DNA from: Meconema thalassinum
Lineage: Eukaryota; Arthropoda; Insecta; Orthoptera; Tettigoniidae
NCBI GenBank assembly: GCA_946902985.2
Contig: OX336397.1
Span: forward strand, 154,311,890-154,375,889
DNA length: 64,000 nt
Reading direction: 5' to 3'
Shown here: piece by piece, positions 1 through 12,169 of the stretch
How positions within the stretch are numbered: the first letter of the stretch is position 1
Layout: each line of letters opens with the position of its first letter
Position numbers and translations under genes: made by a program
The notes under the pieces: generated by a model
Database searches by the model: none
What the model saw: the letters and a program-made list of their open reading frames with translations, nothing else
Told to the model about the DNA's origin: nothing

Positions 1-165
1 AAATACCTAAATATTTGTCAATTTAAGCAGAAAAGTAAAGAGTTCCTTTTTTCTTTACAAATTGATAATTTATTTCTCAAAAGTACCGTACTGTGGAATT
101 CTCAGTTTTGCCTTACAAGGCTGAGTGTACCACGTTCCAACCCTCTGACCAGAATTAACATTTCT
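1..165 (-). mobile_element. SINE-like fragment (3' part)
   Basis: This stretch matches 31000-31150 (for example the shared tracts 'actgtggaattc', 'cacaaggctgagtg' and 'agaattaa'). The second copy continues into a tRNA-like head, which is missing here. It joins directly to a Helentron/DINE-like copy at about 166, so one of the two is truncated. The left end lies outside the window. Non-coding. Confidence 0.45.
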
Positions 166-772
166 TTGCAGATATTGGTAGATATTGAGAAGTCTAAATA
201 TTTCGGTTGTTCGCCATGTTGGATTTTTATATATCTAGACCATAGAGTTATGTACTATTAGATGACGATGTTCGCGTAGGTTCATTATTCAATCGTTCAC
301 TTCGATCGCATGATTAATACACAAGAAATAAAAACTTAATTTTAAAATTTCGCAGAGTCGCCATCTTGAGGTTATGAAAATAATTGAACTAAATTAGGTG
401 CCAATGTATAAACATTTGCTGTACCAAGTTTCATTGCATTCGGATTGTTAAATCGCGAGAAAAGTCAATTTAAAAGTTTTACATTCGCTTGGCCGCCATG
501 TTCATTTTTTTAGTCAAGAGGTTTTTGAAAGTCTCATAGATAAACTTCTATTAGTGCCCTTTATCACCGTACAAAATTTCAGGGTGATATCGGTAATAGT
601 TTCTGAGATATAGAATGCGAGTGAAATATTTCGCACAGCCGCCATGTTGGATTGGTGAGACGTAATAAAACTTGAAGGGCACGGTCGGGGTCGTCCACAG
701 TAGTACTATGACATAGCCGAGTTTCATTGAAATCGCTCCACACACATACGCACACATAAATGAAAATAGGCT
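166..772 (-). mobile_element. Helentron/DINE-like repeat, copy A1 (truncated)
   Basis: This is the first of at least five related copies (2313-3126, 27472-28299, 28969-29831, 57664-59085). On the minus strand the element starts with AGCCTATTTTCATTTATG (772 leftward), followed by a CA/GT-rich tract and a core of degenerate ~150-180-bp subrepeats, each centred on a version of AACATGGCGGC. The 3' part with the terminal hairpin found in other copies is absent. Perfect AANATGGCGGC motifs lie at 638-648 and 492-502 (minus strand). There is no significant ORF, so it is presumably non-autonomous. Confidence 0.5.
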
Positions 773-1171
773 AAAAAGGCAAATAAAACCGTGACTGATC
801 CATCTAAATTAGAAATCCGAGCAACATTGTAGAACACTTCTAACATTACTGATTCTGTAGTTCTTCGTTGTTATAATAAATACAGAAATCCGTTGTTTAA
901 CTCAAACAATAATGATCTATGTTTCATTGCATAAGTTCTAAGTTGACACAGGTAGTCGGCAAAGCCCTCCGGTAATTGTTCAAGAGTGATGAACCTGGAT
1001 TCTATTCTTTGTTATCTTCATGATTTCCACGCCTTATTTGATATTGTGGGAGTCGTTACTGCACATTATCACTAGGGCTCGGATTTTAGGTGCTAAAAAT
1101 TGGGGAAATATTTATTCTTTATGTATTAAGAATACCTGAAATATGTGACAAAATAGGAAAAAATAGTACAT
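773..1171. other. No recognisable feature
   Basis: AT-rich sequence between the first dispersed repeat and a hairpin. I see no reading frame, tRNA-like box, terminal repeat or similarity to other parts of the window. Confidence 0.5.
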
Positions 1172-1290
1172 TATGCAACGAGCCTATAATGGCTATAATT
1201 AAGACACGAGTATTTTTTATAAAACGAGCGTATGCGAGTTTTATAATTTCCATACGAGTGTCTTAATTACCATTATAGGCGAGTTGCATA
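1172..1290. repeat. Foldback hairpin, about 40-bp imperfect arms
   Basis: The left arm (1172-1211: gcaacgagcctataatgg, then ttaagacacgag) pairs with the right arm (1252-1290: cgagtgtcttaatta, then cattataggcgagttgc). A second small palindrome of ttataaaac and gttttataa lies in the loop. It abuts a region bounded by the inverted 12-mers TTTATGTTCGAC (1297-1308) and GTCGAACATAAA (1826-1837), so it may be the end of a decayed DNA transposon. No transposase or clean target duplication is visible. Confidence 0.45.
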
Positions 1291-1296
1291 CGACTG

Positions 1297-1837
1297 TTTA
1301 TGTTCGACGATAATTATAACTTTATTATATGTTTTAACATAAATATTCATAAATATCTGTTGAGAGTCAGCTACTGGAATTTTGTGATCGCAGAGCGAGC
1401 GTTGGGTGTTATATCTCTGTCTTTCAAGATCTTTGAACGACCGACGCATGCGCTCTGTGTGCTTGCAATGCCATATGTTTACATCTGCCGTCCCTCAGTA
1501 ATATTGTCACCGGTGTCATTTGAAGACAATGCGCTGTGTAGAAATTAGTGTTGGTGATTTTAAGGTACAGTGCTATTTCTTGTCTCATATTCGCCAGTTT
1601 ATTTACGCGAACATATGGACGGTGGGTATTCTATGTCGGTAATTTATTATAGTTCGATGTTGTGTTTATGTCCGACATGTTGGATTTTGAGCGCATGCGC
1701 GAAGTTATCGTTACCTAATTGGTCAATGAACGAGCTCTGATTGGCTGGAGAAACTGTATCATAATGGAAAACAGTGTTATAATGACCATCATTATGATAC
1801 AGTTATCTGACACATAATAGTAAGGGTCGAACATAAA
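1297..1837. repeat. Region bounded by inverted 12-mers, with internal 15-bp hairpin
   Basis: TTTATGTTCGAC at 1297-1308 is the exact inverse of 1826-1837. Inside, AACTGTATCATAATG (1752-1766) is a perfect inverted match to 1790-1804 across a 23-nt loop. Short ORFs here (for example 1300-1548) have no recognisable domain. It could be a miniature inverted-repeat transposon, but I cannot define a target duplication, so the boundaries are tentative. Confidence 0.3.
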
Positions 1838-1966
1838 TTTAATTATAATTTAGCTTATTAATGTGATTATAAACAATATGCAGTAATCACGAAAGCAATT
1901 TATTCTATGTCTCACTGACTGCTGAAGCATTACAATACACAACGAGATACATCTTCAGGCTGTCCA

Positions 1967-2194
1967 TCACAAATGACCGACAATTATCACGAAACACTTC
2001 TTCTGAAGGCGCGAAACTGCGGCAATATGTTTCTTGCCCTCGAGGTGTGGTGTAACTTGAGATTGCTGTTCAGCCTTAATTGCTTTCCCACATGGTTGGC
2101 TGAACAGAACGCCCCCATCAGAAGTAAAATTATCCTTAAATTCTGCAACATACTGCTGCAGACGATAATCCTTAGTTGCTTTTACTTTAGGCAT
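1967..2194 (-). pseudogene. CGGBP1/hAT-type zinc-finger ORF fragment
   Basis: Read on the minus strand from an in-frame Met at 2194, the protein begins MPKVKATKDYRLQQYV, continues with EFKDNFTSDGGVLFSQPCG, then HLEGKKH. This resembles the N-terminal BED-like finger of the CGGBP1-like family, which derives from hAT transposases and is widespread in insect genomes. The usual first Cys of the C-x2-C pair appears to be Ser (LFSQPC), and the frame ends soon after the His pair. Only the finger remains and it is probably non-functional. A domesticated gene truncated by the local repeats is less likely. The family call is from memory of the motif. Confidence 0.45.
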
Positions 2195-2312
2195 CCACGG
2201 CTTCCACAGTGAGTGGAACGGGGAGACAAGATAAGAAAAACACAGCGGCAAGCTGACATTAGATAGATCACTTGGTCATCCCCGTTTAAGTAACAGAGAA
2301 CAAAAATGCGAT

Positions 2313-3126
2313 AACCGAGTTGTTCCGTGAAGAACTAAAGCCTATTTTCATATATCCTACTTATGTTAATTGCCTCTATCAACATACAAAATTTCAGTTT
2401 GATTGCCGTAATAGATTCGTAGATATTGAGAACCGACTAAACATTGCGGATGGTTACCATGTTGGATTTTTATATATGTAGGTCTTAGAGTTATGTGCTG
2501 TCGCATGAAGAGTATTGTGTACGTGTAGTATTCGAACTTCAATCGCATGATTAGGACACAAGAAGTAAAAATGAGATTTTAAAATTTCGCACAGCTGCCA
2601 TCTTGTGGTTATGGAAACAATTGAAATAAATTAGACGCCAGTGGATTAACATTTGTATAAGGATTTACTGTACCAAGTTTCACTGCACTCGGATGGTTAA
2701 ATTGCGAGAAACGTTCATGTGAATATTTATAATTCGCTTGGCCGCCATGTTGGTTTTTTAGTTACCAGGTTTCCAAAAGTCCCATAGGTGAACTTCTAGT
2801 AGGTCCCTTTATCATCGTACAAAATTTCAGGGTGATATCGGTAATAGTTTCGGAGATATTGAATACTGGTGAAATATTTCGCCCAGCCGCCATGTTAGAT
2901 TGGTGAGACGTAACAAAATTTGAAGGGCATGGTGGGGGTCGTCCGGAATAGTGCTATGAACTTACCGAGTTTCATTGAAATCGCTCCAGCCGTTTAGATT
3001 TTATTAGGGGGACACATACGCACACACACACACACACACGCGAATCACACACGCACGCACACACAGACAGACACACGGACAAAAGGTGATCTCATAAGCC
3101 TATTTTTTCATAAATTAAAATAGGCT
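2313..3126 (-). mobile_element. Helentron/DINE-like repeat, copy A2 (near complete)
   Basis: On the minus strand it begins at 3126 with AGCCTATTTT and a hairpin whose other arm is AAAATAGGCT. It then has a GT/CA microsatellite (about 3020-3080), a C-rich tract and the subrepeat core. It ends near 2313 with a second AATAGGCT and the hairpin GTTC-TTCACG-GAAC followed by AACTCG. Subterminal inverted repeats, a central repetitive core and a 3' stem-loop match the published architecture of DINE-1/HINE elements. Perfect AACATGGCGGC motifs lie on the minus strand near 2747 and 2886. Non-coding. Confidence 0.5.
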
Positions 3127-3619
3127 AAAAATGTAAATGTAAATATTATGTCTTTTTATGTGCTAATAAGTGAAAAGCAGGAATTTATCAAATTATAGAA
3201 ACAATGCTTAAAATATGTATTTACCTAAAAATCCGAACCTAATTATCACTACTGCACTGGGAATATGTGTTTTTGTTTCTCGCTCATCCAACAACAATTG
3301 CCATGTTTGATTGGCGCATGAGGTCTCTTCAACGGTTACTGAGGTGCACACATTGACGTCACATCACTGTTACCAACATATGGGATACAAAATACTCTTT
3401 GAAATTATGTGAAAAATTATTAATTGGTATTCCTTTAGCTATGCTCTCCTTCGTCAAGATTGCTAGCTGGTTTTCATTCTTCTATCTTACAGAAACTTTA
3501 TCACTCACGAGCACAACCAAAGAGATGTGAACTCATATTTTATTTTTTCAAACATAGAAATATTTCTTGAAAGAAAATTAAGACATTTAAACAAATTCTG
3601 TACCACAAAGTCCTCTCCT
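3127..3619. other. No recognisable feature
   Basis: AT-rich spacer between copy A2 and retroposon B1. No reading frame with recognisable domains, terminal repeats or tRNA-like boxes was seen. Confidence 0.5.
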
Positions 3620-3627
3620 TATAGTCA

Positions 3628-4527
3628 CCCCCCCAGGGGCCCATGGCTAGTGGGACGTGGGGTGGGGACCACGGGACCACAGCTGAATTTGGCATTACTT
3701 CCACTTACTTGTGCCGTGCTCCTTTCTGTCATCTTTCCTATCGACCACCCTTGGTCAACTCTTGTTATTTTTTCCCCGACGATATTAGGGTATCCGAGGC
3801 CTAGGGAGTCTTTCACTTTCCTGCCTTAATAGGCCCTTGTCTCATCTTTTCTGATCCCTCATTCTGAAAAGTATTCCTGTTAGATTTAAGTACCATTGTT
3901 AAGTTTTGCAAATAATGTAATAATGTATTAATTGTAAAATATGGTTAGATGGAAGAGAGGGCCCAATGGCCCTAATCTTGCCAGACAAAATAAATCTATC
4001 TATCTATCTATCTATCTATCTATTCTTCGAGGGGTCAGCCTTCTTTTTATTTCCATATCTCCTGCCTTCTGCTCAAGGCCCTTAAGGAGGCTAGGTGTAT
4101 GTAGCCCCACCACTTCTGGTTCACCATGATAGTTCTACACCCTTCAAGGGCTCACGGCTGGTGAGTTTGGGAGTTGGCGACCCCGACGGATTCCTGAGCT
4201 GGGTCCGTTTTGTCCCCTTTTTCCGCTGACATTGGAGCGGGCCGTCTCCTCTTTCCCTTTCCTATCTGCCTTTCATGGCTCTCCTTCCTTCCAAGTCCCT
4301 CAAACCACATTCTTCGAGGGCTGAGGGCATTTCTTTTCTTCCTGTCCTTAATTTGCCTTATCCTTTATTTGTTTACCATTTCTTCTTCTAGTATGTAAGT
4401 CTGTAGTTAGTATTAGTTATAGTTTTCATTCTCATCTCATCTTTCACTATCACCCAAACCATTAGAAGCCGATAACCTAGATGTTAGGCCCCTTAAAACA
4501 ACAATAATCATCATCATATCATATCCA
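3628..4527 (+). mobile_element. Retroposon B, copy B1
   Basis: One of three copies (with 30161-31553 and 46406-47144). It begins with a C-run followed by CAGGGGCCCATGG, contains long pyrimidine-rich stretches, and ends in AACCTAGATGTTAGGCCCC, TTAAAACAACAATAATC and an ATC-rich tail. It is flanked by the 8-bp direct repeat TATAGTCA (3620-3627 and 4528-4535), which supports retroposition. Short ORFs such as 4210-4398 recur in other copies but are low-complexity and have no recognisable domain, so I regard the unit as non-coding. It could be a SINE or a LINE 3' region. This copy carries a LINE-tail insertion at about 3868-4023. Confidence 0.55.
3868..4023 (+). mobile_element. Truncated LINE 3' tail ending in (TCTA)n
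   Basis: About 155 bp present in B1 but absent from B2 and B3 at the equivalent position. It includes 'ggttagatggaagagagggc' and ends in (CTAT)n at about 3993-4022, as do 3' ends of 5'-truncated non-LTR retrotransposons. A short ATTCT repeat flanks it. Identification rests on the empty site in the sister copies and the microsatellite tail. Confidence 0.4.
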
Positions 4528-4571
4528 TATAGTCAATGTAAAAATACATTCTCGAAGCAAAATCGGAGTTT

Positions 4572-5058
4572 GGTTAGTTGGTTCCTCAGTTTAGGAGCTG
4601 TGACAACGCAGTCATGTAGCCCCGTGTACTTTGGTTGTGTGTAGAATCTGTCCGATTAATCGTGATAGCTGTATTAGTGTGTGTTATCTGTGATTCAGGT
4701 AGAAGGACTACAGACGATTTTTCATTCAAGTAGTTCCTACTTTTGCTACCAAATACTACCGTCCACGACACCTAGCTGCGGACGTGGCTATTAAATGCCA
4801 TCGCAGTCAGCCCCTGGCTCAAACGTTGGAACCAATATAGCGTTATCAAACTAACGTACAAATGTTAGCTTCCACAAGTGTAGTTAGTGGAAGGTTCTTT
4901 GACATGTCATAAATCTATAACATGGGCCCGCCGGCTTTACTTCCCCACCGAAGGAAGGCATACTGAGGAATTATTAACGCTCTTAAAAAATCTTCGGCCG
5001 GGTTTGAACCCGCGATCTTGGGCATAGAAGCTCAGCATGCTACTCCACCGAAGGCGCC
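4572..5058 (-). mobile_element. SINE family 1, copy S1
   Basis: On the minus strand the element starts with a tRNA-like head at about 5058 (GGTGGAGTAGCATGC as box-A region, CGGGTTCAAACCCGG as box B) followed by a ~420-bp body shared with 25283-25775 and 62111-62601. The body includes 'aagagcgttaataattcc', 'aaagaaccttcc', 'ggttccaacgtt', 'ggtagcaaaagtaggaacta' and 'cggggctacatgac'. The head points toward the satellite array that starts 228 bp to its right. Pol III transcription is the expected mode for this class. Not a tRNA gene. Confidence 0.65.
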
Positions 5059-7580
5059 AAATATATAGGATTTTGAGAAAATGTTCCTTAGGTCATATCA
5101 AAAATTAAATATTATGAAATTGCATAAATTAACAACAAGGCTTATTTTGCTTCTATAATGAAATGACGTAGTCTTCTAACACGCGTGTACGGGCGGGCAT
5201 GGCAAGTTTGTTGAAGACCGTGCGCCTGCGGTTCTTCCATCCTCTTCCTGATTACAAGTAGGGAAGTCTACATCCTCCAAGAGAGTCACTGGTCACTGAG
5301 TCAAGATGGGACAAGCAGCAGTCTTGTATCAATGTACAATAGCACAGGTCATTAGACAAACACTGGTCACTGAGTTAAGAAGGGAAAAGTAGCAGTCTTG
5401 TAACAATGTGCAATAGCACAGGTTAGTAGACAAACACTGGTCACTGAGTCGATATGGGACAAGCAACAGTCTTGTATTAATGTACAATAGCACAGGTTAT
5501 CAGACAAACACTGGTCACTGAGTCAAGATGGAACAAGTAGCAGTCTTGTATCAATGTGCAATAGCACAGGTTATTAGACAAACACTGGTCATTGATTCAA
5601 TATGGGACAAGTAGCAGTCTTGTATCAATGTACAATAGCACAGGTTATCAGACAAACACTGGTCTCTGAGTTAAGAAGGGAGAAGTAGCAGTCTTGTAAC
5701 AATGTGCAATAGCACAGGTTATCAGACAAACACTGGTCACTGAGTCAAGATGGGACAAGCAGCAGTCTTGTATTAATGTACAATAGCACAGGTTATCAGA
5801 CAAACACTGGTCACTGAGTTAAGAAGGGAAAAGTAGCAGTCTTGTAACAATGTGCAATAGCACAGGTTATCAGACAAACACTGGTCACTGAGTCAAGATG
5901 GGACAAGTAGCAGTCTTGTATCAATGTACAATAGCACAGGTTATCAGACAAACACTGGTCACTGAGTCAAGATGGGACAAGTAGCAGTCTTGTATCAAAG
6001 AACAATAGCACAGGTTATTAGACAAACACTGGTCACTGAGTCAGGATGGGGCAAGTAGCAGTCTTGTATCAATGTGCAATAGCACACGTTATTAGACAAA
6101 CACTGGTCATTGAGTCAATATGGGACAAGTAGCAGTCTTGTATCAATGTACAATAGCACAGGTTATTAGACAAACACTGGTCACTGAGACAAGATGGGAC
6201 AAGTAGCAGTCTTGTATCAATGTACAATAGCACAGGTTATCAGACAAACACTGGTCACTGAGTCAAGAAGGGAAAATCAGCAGTCTTGTAACAATGTACA
6301 ATAGCACAGGTTATCAGACAAACACTGGTCAATGAGTCAATATGGGACAAGTTGCAGTCTTGTATCAATGTACAATAGCACAGGTTATTAGACAAACACT
6401 GGTCACTGAGTTAATATGGGACAAGTAGCAGTCTTGTATCAATGAACAATAGCACAGGTTATCAGACAAACACTGGTCGCTGAGTCAAGATGGGACAAGC
6501 AGCAGTCTTGTAGCAATGTGCAATAGCACAGGTTATCAGACAAACACTGGTCACTGACTCAAGATGGGACAAGCAGCAGTCTTGTATCAATGTACAATAG
6601 CACAGGTTATCAGACAAACACTGGTCAATGAGTCAATATGGGACAAGTTGCAATCTTGTATCAATGTACAATAGCACAGGTTATTAGACAAACACTGGTC
6701 ACTGAGTCAAGATGGGACAAGCAGCAGTCTTGTAACAATGTACAATAGCACAGGTTATTAGACAAACACTGGTCACTGAGTTAATATGGGACAAGTAGCA
6801 GTCTTGTATCAATGTACAATAGCACAGGTTATTAGACAGACAGTGGTCACTGACTCAAGATGGGACAAGCAGCAGTCTTGTATCAATGTACAATAGCACA
6901 GGTTATCAGACAAACACTGGTCAATGAGTCAATATGGGACAAGTTGCAGTCTTGTATCAATGTACAATAGCACAGGTTATTAGACAAACACTGGTCACTG
7001 AGTTAATATGGGACAAGTAGCAGTCTTGTATCAATGAACAATAGCACAGGTTATCAGACAAACACTGGTCGCTGAGTCAAGATGGGACAAGCAGCAGTCT
7101 TGTATCAATGTGCAATAGCACAGGTTATCAGACAAACACTGGTCACTGACTCAAGATGGGACAAGCAGCTGTCTTGTATTAATGTACAATAGCACAGGTT
7201 ATCAGACAAACACTGGTCACTGACTCAAGATGGGACAAGTAGCAGTCTTGTATCAATGTACAATAGCACAGGTTATTAGACAAACAGTGGTCACTGAGTC
7301 AAGATGGGACAAGCACCAGTCTTGTATCAATGTACAATAGCACAGGTTATTAGACAAACAGTGGTCACTGACTCAAGATGGGACAAGCAGCAGTCTTGTA
7401 TCAAGGTACAATAGCACAGGTTATTGGACAAACACTGGTCAATGAGTCAATATGGATCAAGTAGCAGTCTTGTGTCAATGTACAATAGCACAGGTTATTG
7501 GACAAACACTGGTCATTGAGTCAATATGGGACAAGTAGCAGTCTTGTATCAATGTACAATAGCACAGGTTATTAGACAAA

Positions 7581-10500
7581 CACTGGCTAATGAGTCAATA
7601 TGGGAAAAAACAGCAGTCTTGTATTAATGTACAATAGCACAGGTTATCAGACAAACACTGGTCAATGAGTCAATATGGGACAAGTTGCAGTCTTGTATCA
7701 ATGTACAATAGCACAGGTTATTAGACAAACACTGGTCACTGAGTTAATATGGGACAAGACGCAGTCTTGTATCAATGAACAATAGCACAGGTTATCAGAC
7801 AAACACTGGTCACTGACTCAAGATGGGACAAGCAGCTGTCTTGTATTAATGTACAATAGCAGAGGTTATCAGACAAACACTGGTCACTGAGTCAAGATGG
7901 GACAAGCAGCAGTCTTGTATCAATGTACAATAGCACAGGTTATTAGACAAACAGTGGTCACTGACTCAAGATGGGACAAGCAGCAGTCTTGTATCAATGT
8001 ACAATAGGACAGGTTATTAGACAAACAGTGGTCACTGAGTCAATATGGGACAAGTAGCAGTCTTGTATCACTGTGCAATAGCACAGGTTATTAGACAAAC
8101 ACTGGTCGCTGAGTCAAGATGGGACAAGCAGCAGTCTTGTATCAATGTACAATAGCACAGGTTATTAGACAAACAGTGGTCACTGACTCAAGATGGGACA
8201 AGCAGCAGTCTTGTATCAATGTACAATAGCACAGGTTATCAGACAAACACTGGTCAATGAGTCAATATGGGACAAGTTGCAGTCTTGTATCAATGTACAA
8301 TAGCACAGGTTATCAGACAAACACTGGTCACCGACTCAAGATGGGACAAGCAGCTGTCTTGTATTAATGTACAATAGCACAGGTTATTAGAGAAACACTG
8401 GTCATTGACTCAAGATGGGACAAGCAGCAGTCTTGTATCAATGTACAATAGCACAGGTTATCAGACAAACACTGGTCACCGACTCAAGATGGGACAAGCA
8501 GCTGTCTTGTATTAATGTACAATAGCACAGGTTATTAGAGAAACACTGGTCATTGACTCAAGATGGGACAAGCAGCAGTCTTGTATCAATGTACAATAGC
8601 ACAGGTTATTAGACAAACACTGGTCAATGAGTCAATATGGGACAAGTTGCAGTCTTGTATCAATGTGCAATAGCACAAGTTATTGGACAAACACTGGTCA
8701 ATGAGTCAATATGGATCAAGTAGCAGTCTTGTGTCAATGTACAATAGCACAGGTTATTGGACAAACACTGGTCAATGAGTCAATATGGATCAAGTAGCAG
8801 TCTTGTGTCAATGTACAATAGCACAGGTTATTAGACAAACAGTGGTCACTGACTCAAGATGGGACAAGCAGCAGTCTTGTATCAATGTACAATAGCACAG
8901 GTTATTGGACAAACACTGGTCACTGAGTCAATATGGATCAAGTAGCAGTCTTGTATCAATGTACAATAGCACAGGTTATTGGACAAACACTGGTCAATGA
9001 GTCAATATGGATCAAGTAGCAGTCTTGTGTCAATGTACAATAGCACAGGTTATTAGACAAACAGTGGTCACTGACTCAAGATGGGACAAGCAGCAGTCTT
9101 GTATCAATGTACAATAGCACAGGTTATTGGACAAACACTGGTCACTGAGTCAATATGGATCAAGTAGCAGTCTTGTATCAATGTACAATAGCACAGGTTA
9201 TTGGACAAACACTGGTCAATGAGTCAATATGGATCAAGTAGCAGTCTTGTGTCAATGTACAATAGCACAGGTTATTAGACAAACAGTGGTCACTGACTCA
9301 AGATGGGACAAGCAGCAGTCTTGTATCAATGTACAATAGCACAGGTTATCAGACAAACACTGGTCACTGACTCAAGATGGGACAAGCAGCAGTCTTGTAT
9401 CAATGTACAATAGCACAGGTTATCCGACAAACACTGGTCAATGAGTCAATATGGAACAAGTAGCAGTCTTGTGTCAATGTACAATAGCACAGGTTATTGG
9501 ACAAACACTGGTCAATGAGTCAATATGGATCAAGTAGCAGTCTTGAGTCAATGTACAATAGCACAGGTTATTGGACAAACACTGGTCACTGACTCAAGAT
9601 GGGACAAGTAGCAGTCTTGTATCAATGTACAATAGCACAGGTTATTAGACAAACACTGGTCACTGACTCAAGATGGGACAAGTAGCAGTCTTGTATCAAT
9701 GTACAATAGCACAGGTTATTAGACAAACACTGGTCACTGACTCAAGATGGGACAAGTTGCAATCTTGTATCAATGTATAATAGCACAGGTTATTGGACAA
9801 ACACTGGTCAATGAGTCAATATGGATCAAGTAGCAGTATTGTGTCAATGTACAATAGCACAGGTTATTGGACAAACACTGGTCATTGAGTCAATATGGGA
9901 CAAGTAGCAGTCTTGTATCAATGTGCAATAGCACAGGTTATTAGACAAACAGTGGTCAATGAGTCAATATGGGACAAGTAGCAGTCTTGTATCAATGTGC
10001 AATAGCACAGGTTATTAGACAAACACTGGTCAATGAGTCAATATGGAACAAGTAGCAGTCTTGTGTCAATGTACAATAGCACAGGTTATTAGACAAACAC
10101 TGGTCAATGAGTCAATATGGGACAAGTAGCAGTCTTGTATCAATGTACAATAGCACAGGTTATTGGACAAACACTGGTCAATGAGTCAAGATGGGACAAG
10201 TAGCAGTCTTGTATCAATGTACAATAGCACAAGTTATTAGACAAACACTGGTCAATGAGTCAATATGGGACAAGTTGCAGTCTTGTAACAATGTGCAATA
10301 GCACAGGTTATTAGACAAACACTGGTCAATGAGTCAATATGGGACAAGTAGCAGTCTTGTATCAATGTATAATAGCACAGGTTATTAGACAAACACTGGT
10401 CAATGAGTCAATATGGGACAAGTAGCAGTCTTGTATCAATGTACAATAGCACAGGTTATTAGACAAACACTGGTCAATGAGTCAATATGGGACAAGTAGC

Positions 10501-12169
10501 AGTCTTGTGTCAATGTACAATAGCACAGGTTATTGGACAAACACTGGTCAATGAGTCAATATGGGACAAGTTGCAGTCTTGTGTCAATGTACAATAGCAC
10601 AGGTTATTAGACAAACACTGGTCAATGAGTCAATATGGGACAAGTAGCAGTCTTGTATCAATGTGCAATAGCACAGGTTATTAGACAAACACTGGTCAAT
10701 GAGTCAATATGGAACAAGTAGCAGTCTTGTGTCAATGTACAATAGCACAGGTTATTAGACAAACACTGGTCAATGAGTCAATATGGGACAAGTAGCAGTC
10801 TTGTATCAATGTACAATAGCACAAGTTATTAGACAAACACTGGTCAATGAGTCAATATGGGACAAGTTGCAGTCTTGTATCAATGTGCAATAGCACAGGT
10901 TATTAGACAAACACTGGTCAATGAGTCAATATGGAACAAGTAGCAGTCTCGTGTCAATGTACAATAGCACAGGTTATTAGACAAACACTGGTCAATGAGT
11001 CAATATGGGACAAGTAGCAGTCTTGTATCAATGTACAATAGCACAAGTTATTAGACAAACACTGGTCAATGAGTCAATATGGGACAAGTAACAGTCTTGT
11101 GTCAATGTACAATAGCACAGGTTATCAGACAAACACTGGTCAATGAGTCAATATGGGACAAGTAGCAGTCTTGTATCAATGTACAATAGCACAGGTTCTT
11201 GGACAAACACTGGTCATTGAGTCAATATGGATCAAGTAGCAGTCTTGTGTCAATGTACAATAGCACAGGTTATTGGACAAACACTGGTCACTGACTCAAG
11301 ATGGGACAAGTAGCAGTCTTGTATCAATGTACAATAGCACAGGTTATCAGACAAACACTGGTCACTGACTCAAGATGGGACAAGCAGCAGTCTTGTATCA
11401 ATGTACAATAGCACAGGTTATTAGACAAACACTGGTCAATGAGTCAATATGGGACAAGTAGCAGTCTTGTATCAATGTACAATAGCACAAGTTATTAGAC
11501 AAACACTGGTCAATGAGTCAATATGGGACAAGTAGCAGTCTTGTATCAATGTGCAATAGCACAGGTTATTAGACAAACACTGGTCAATGAGTCAATATGG
11601 AACAAGTAGCAGTCTTGTGTCAATGTACAATAGCACAGGTTATTGGACAAACAATGGTCATTGAGTCAATATGGATCAAGTAGCAGTCTTGTGTCAATGT
11701 ACAATAGCACAGGTTATTAGACAAACACTGGTCAATGAGTCAATATGGATCAAGTAGCAGTCTTGTGTCAATGTACAATAGCACAAGTTATTGGACAAAC
11801 ACTGGTCATTGAGTCAATATGGATCAAGTAGCAGTCTTGTATCAATGTACAATAGCACAGGTTATTAGACAAACACTGGTCAATGAGTCAATATGGATCA
11901 AGTAGCAGTCTTGTATCAATGTACAATAGCACAGGTTATTAGACAAACACTGGTCAATGAGTCAATATGGATCAAGTAGCAGTCTTTTATCAATGTGCAA
12001 TAGCACAGGTTATTAGACAAACACTGGTCATTTAGTCAATATGGATCAAGTAGCAGTCTTGTGTCAATGTACAATAGCACAGGTTATTGGCCAAACACTG
12101 GTCAATGAGTCAATATGGGACAAGTAGCAGTCTTGTATCAATGTACAATAGCACAGGTTATTAGACAAA
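7581..12169. repeat. Satellite higher-order repeat, copy a (62 monomers)
   Basis: The start is marked by the rare variant CACTGGCTAATGAG followed by TGGGAAAAAACAGCAG, which is 1 bp longer than the usual tract. The same variant recurs at 12170 and 17055. The 4589-bp spacing equals 62 x 74 + 1. The order of rare variants (GAACAATAGC, TAGCAGAGG, CACCGACTC, ATCCGAC, TCTCGTGTC, GGTTCTTGG, TCTTTTATC, TTGGCCAAAC) is the same in copies a and b, which shows block duplication rather than chance. Confidence 0.8.

Noticed and set aside
4980..5058. Genuine tRNA genes at box A/B matches (also 25313, 28650, 31880, 33520, 48770, 56160, 58980, 60630, 62160)
   Set aside because: Each is followed by a SINE body, most are flanked by direct duplications and none folds as a full tRNA by inspection. 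They are SINE heads.
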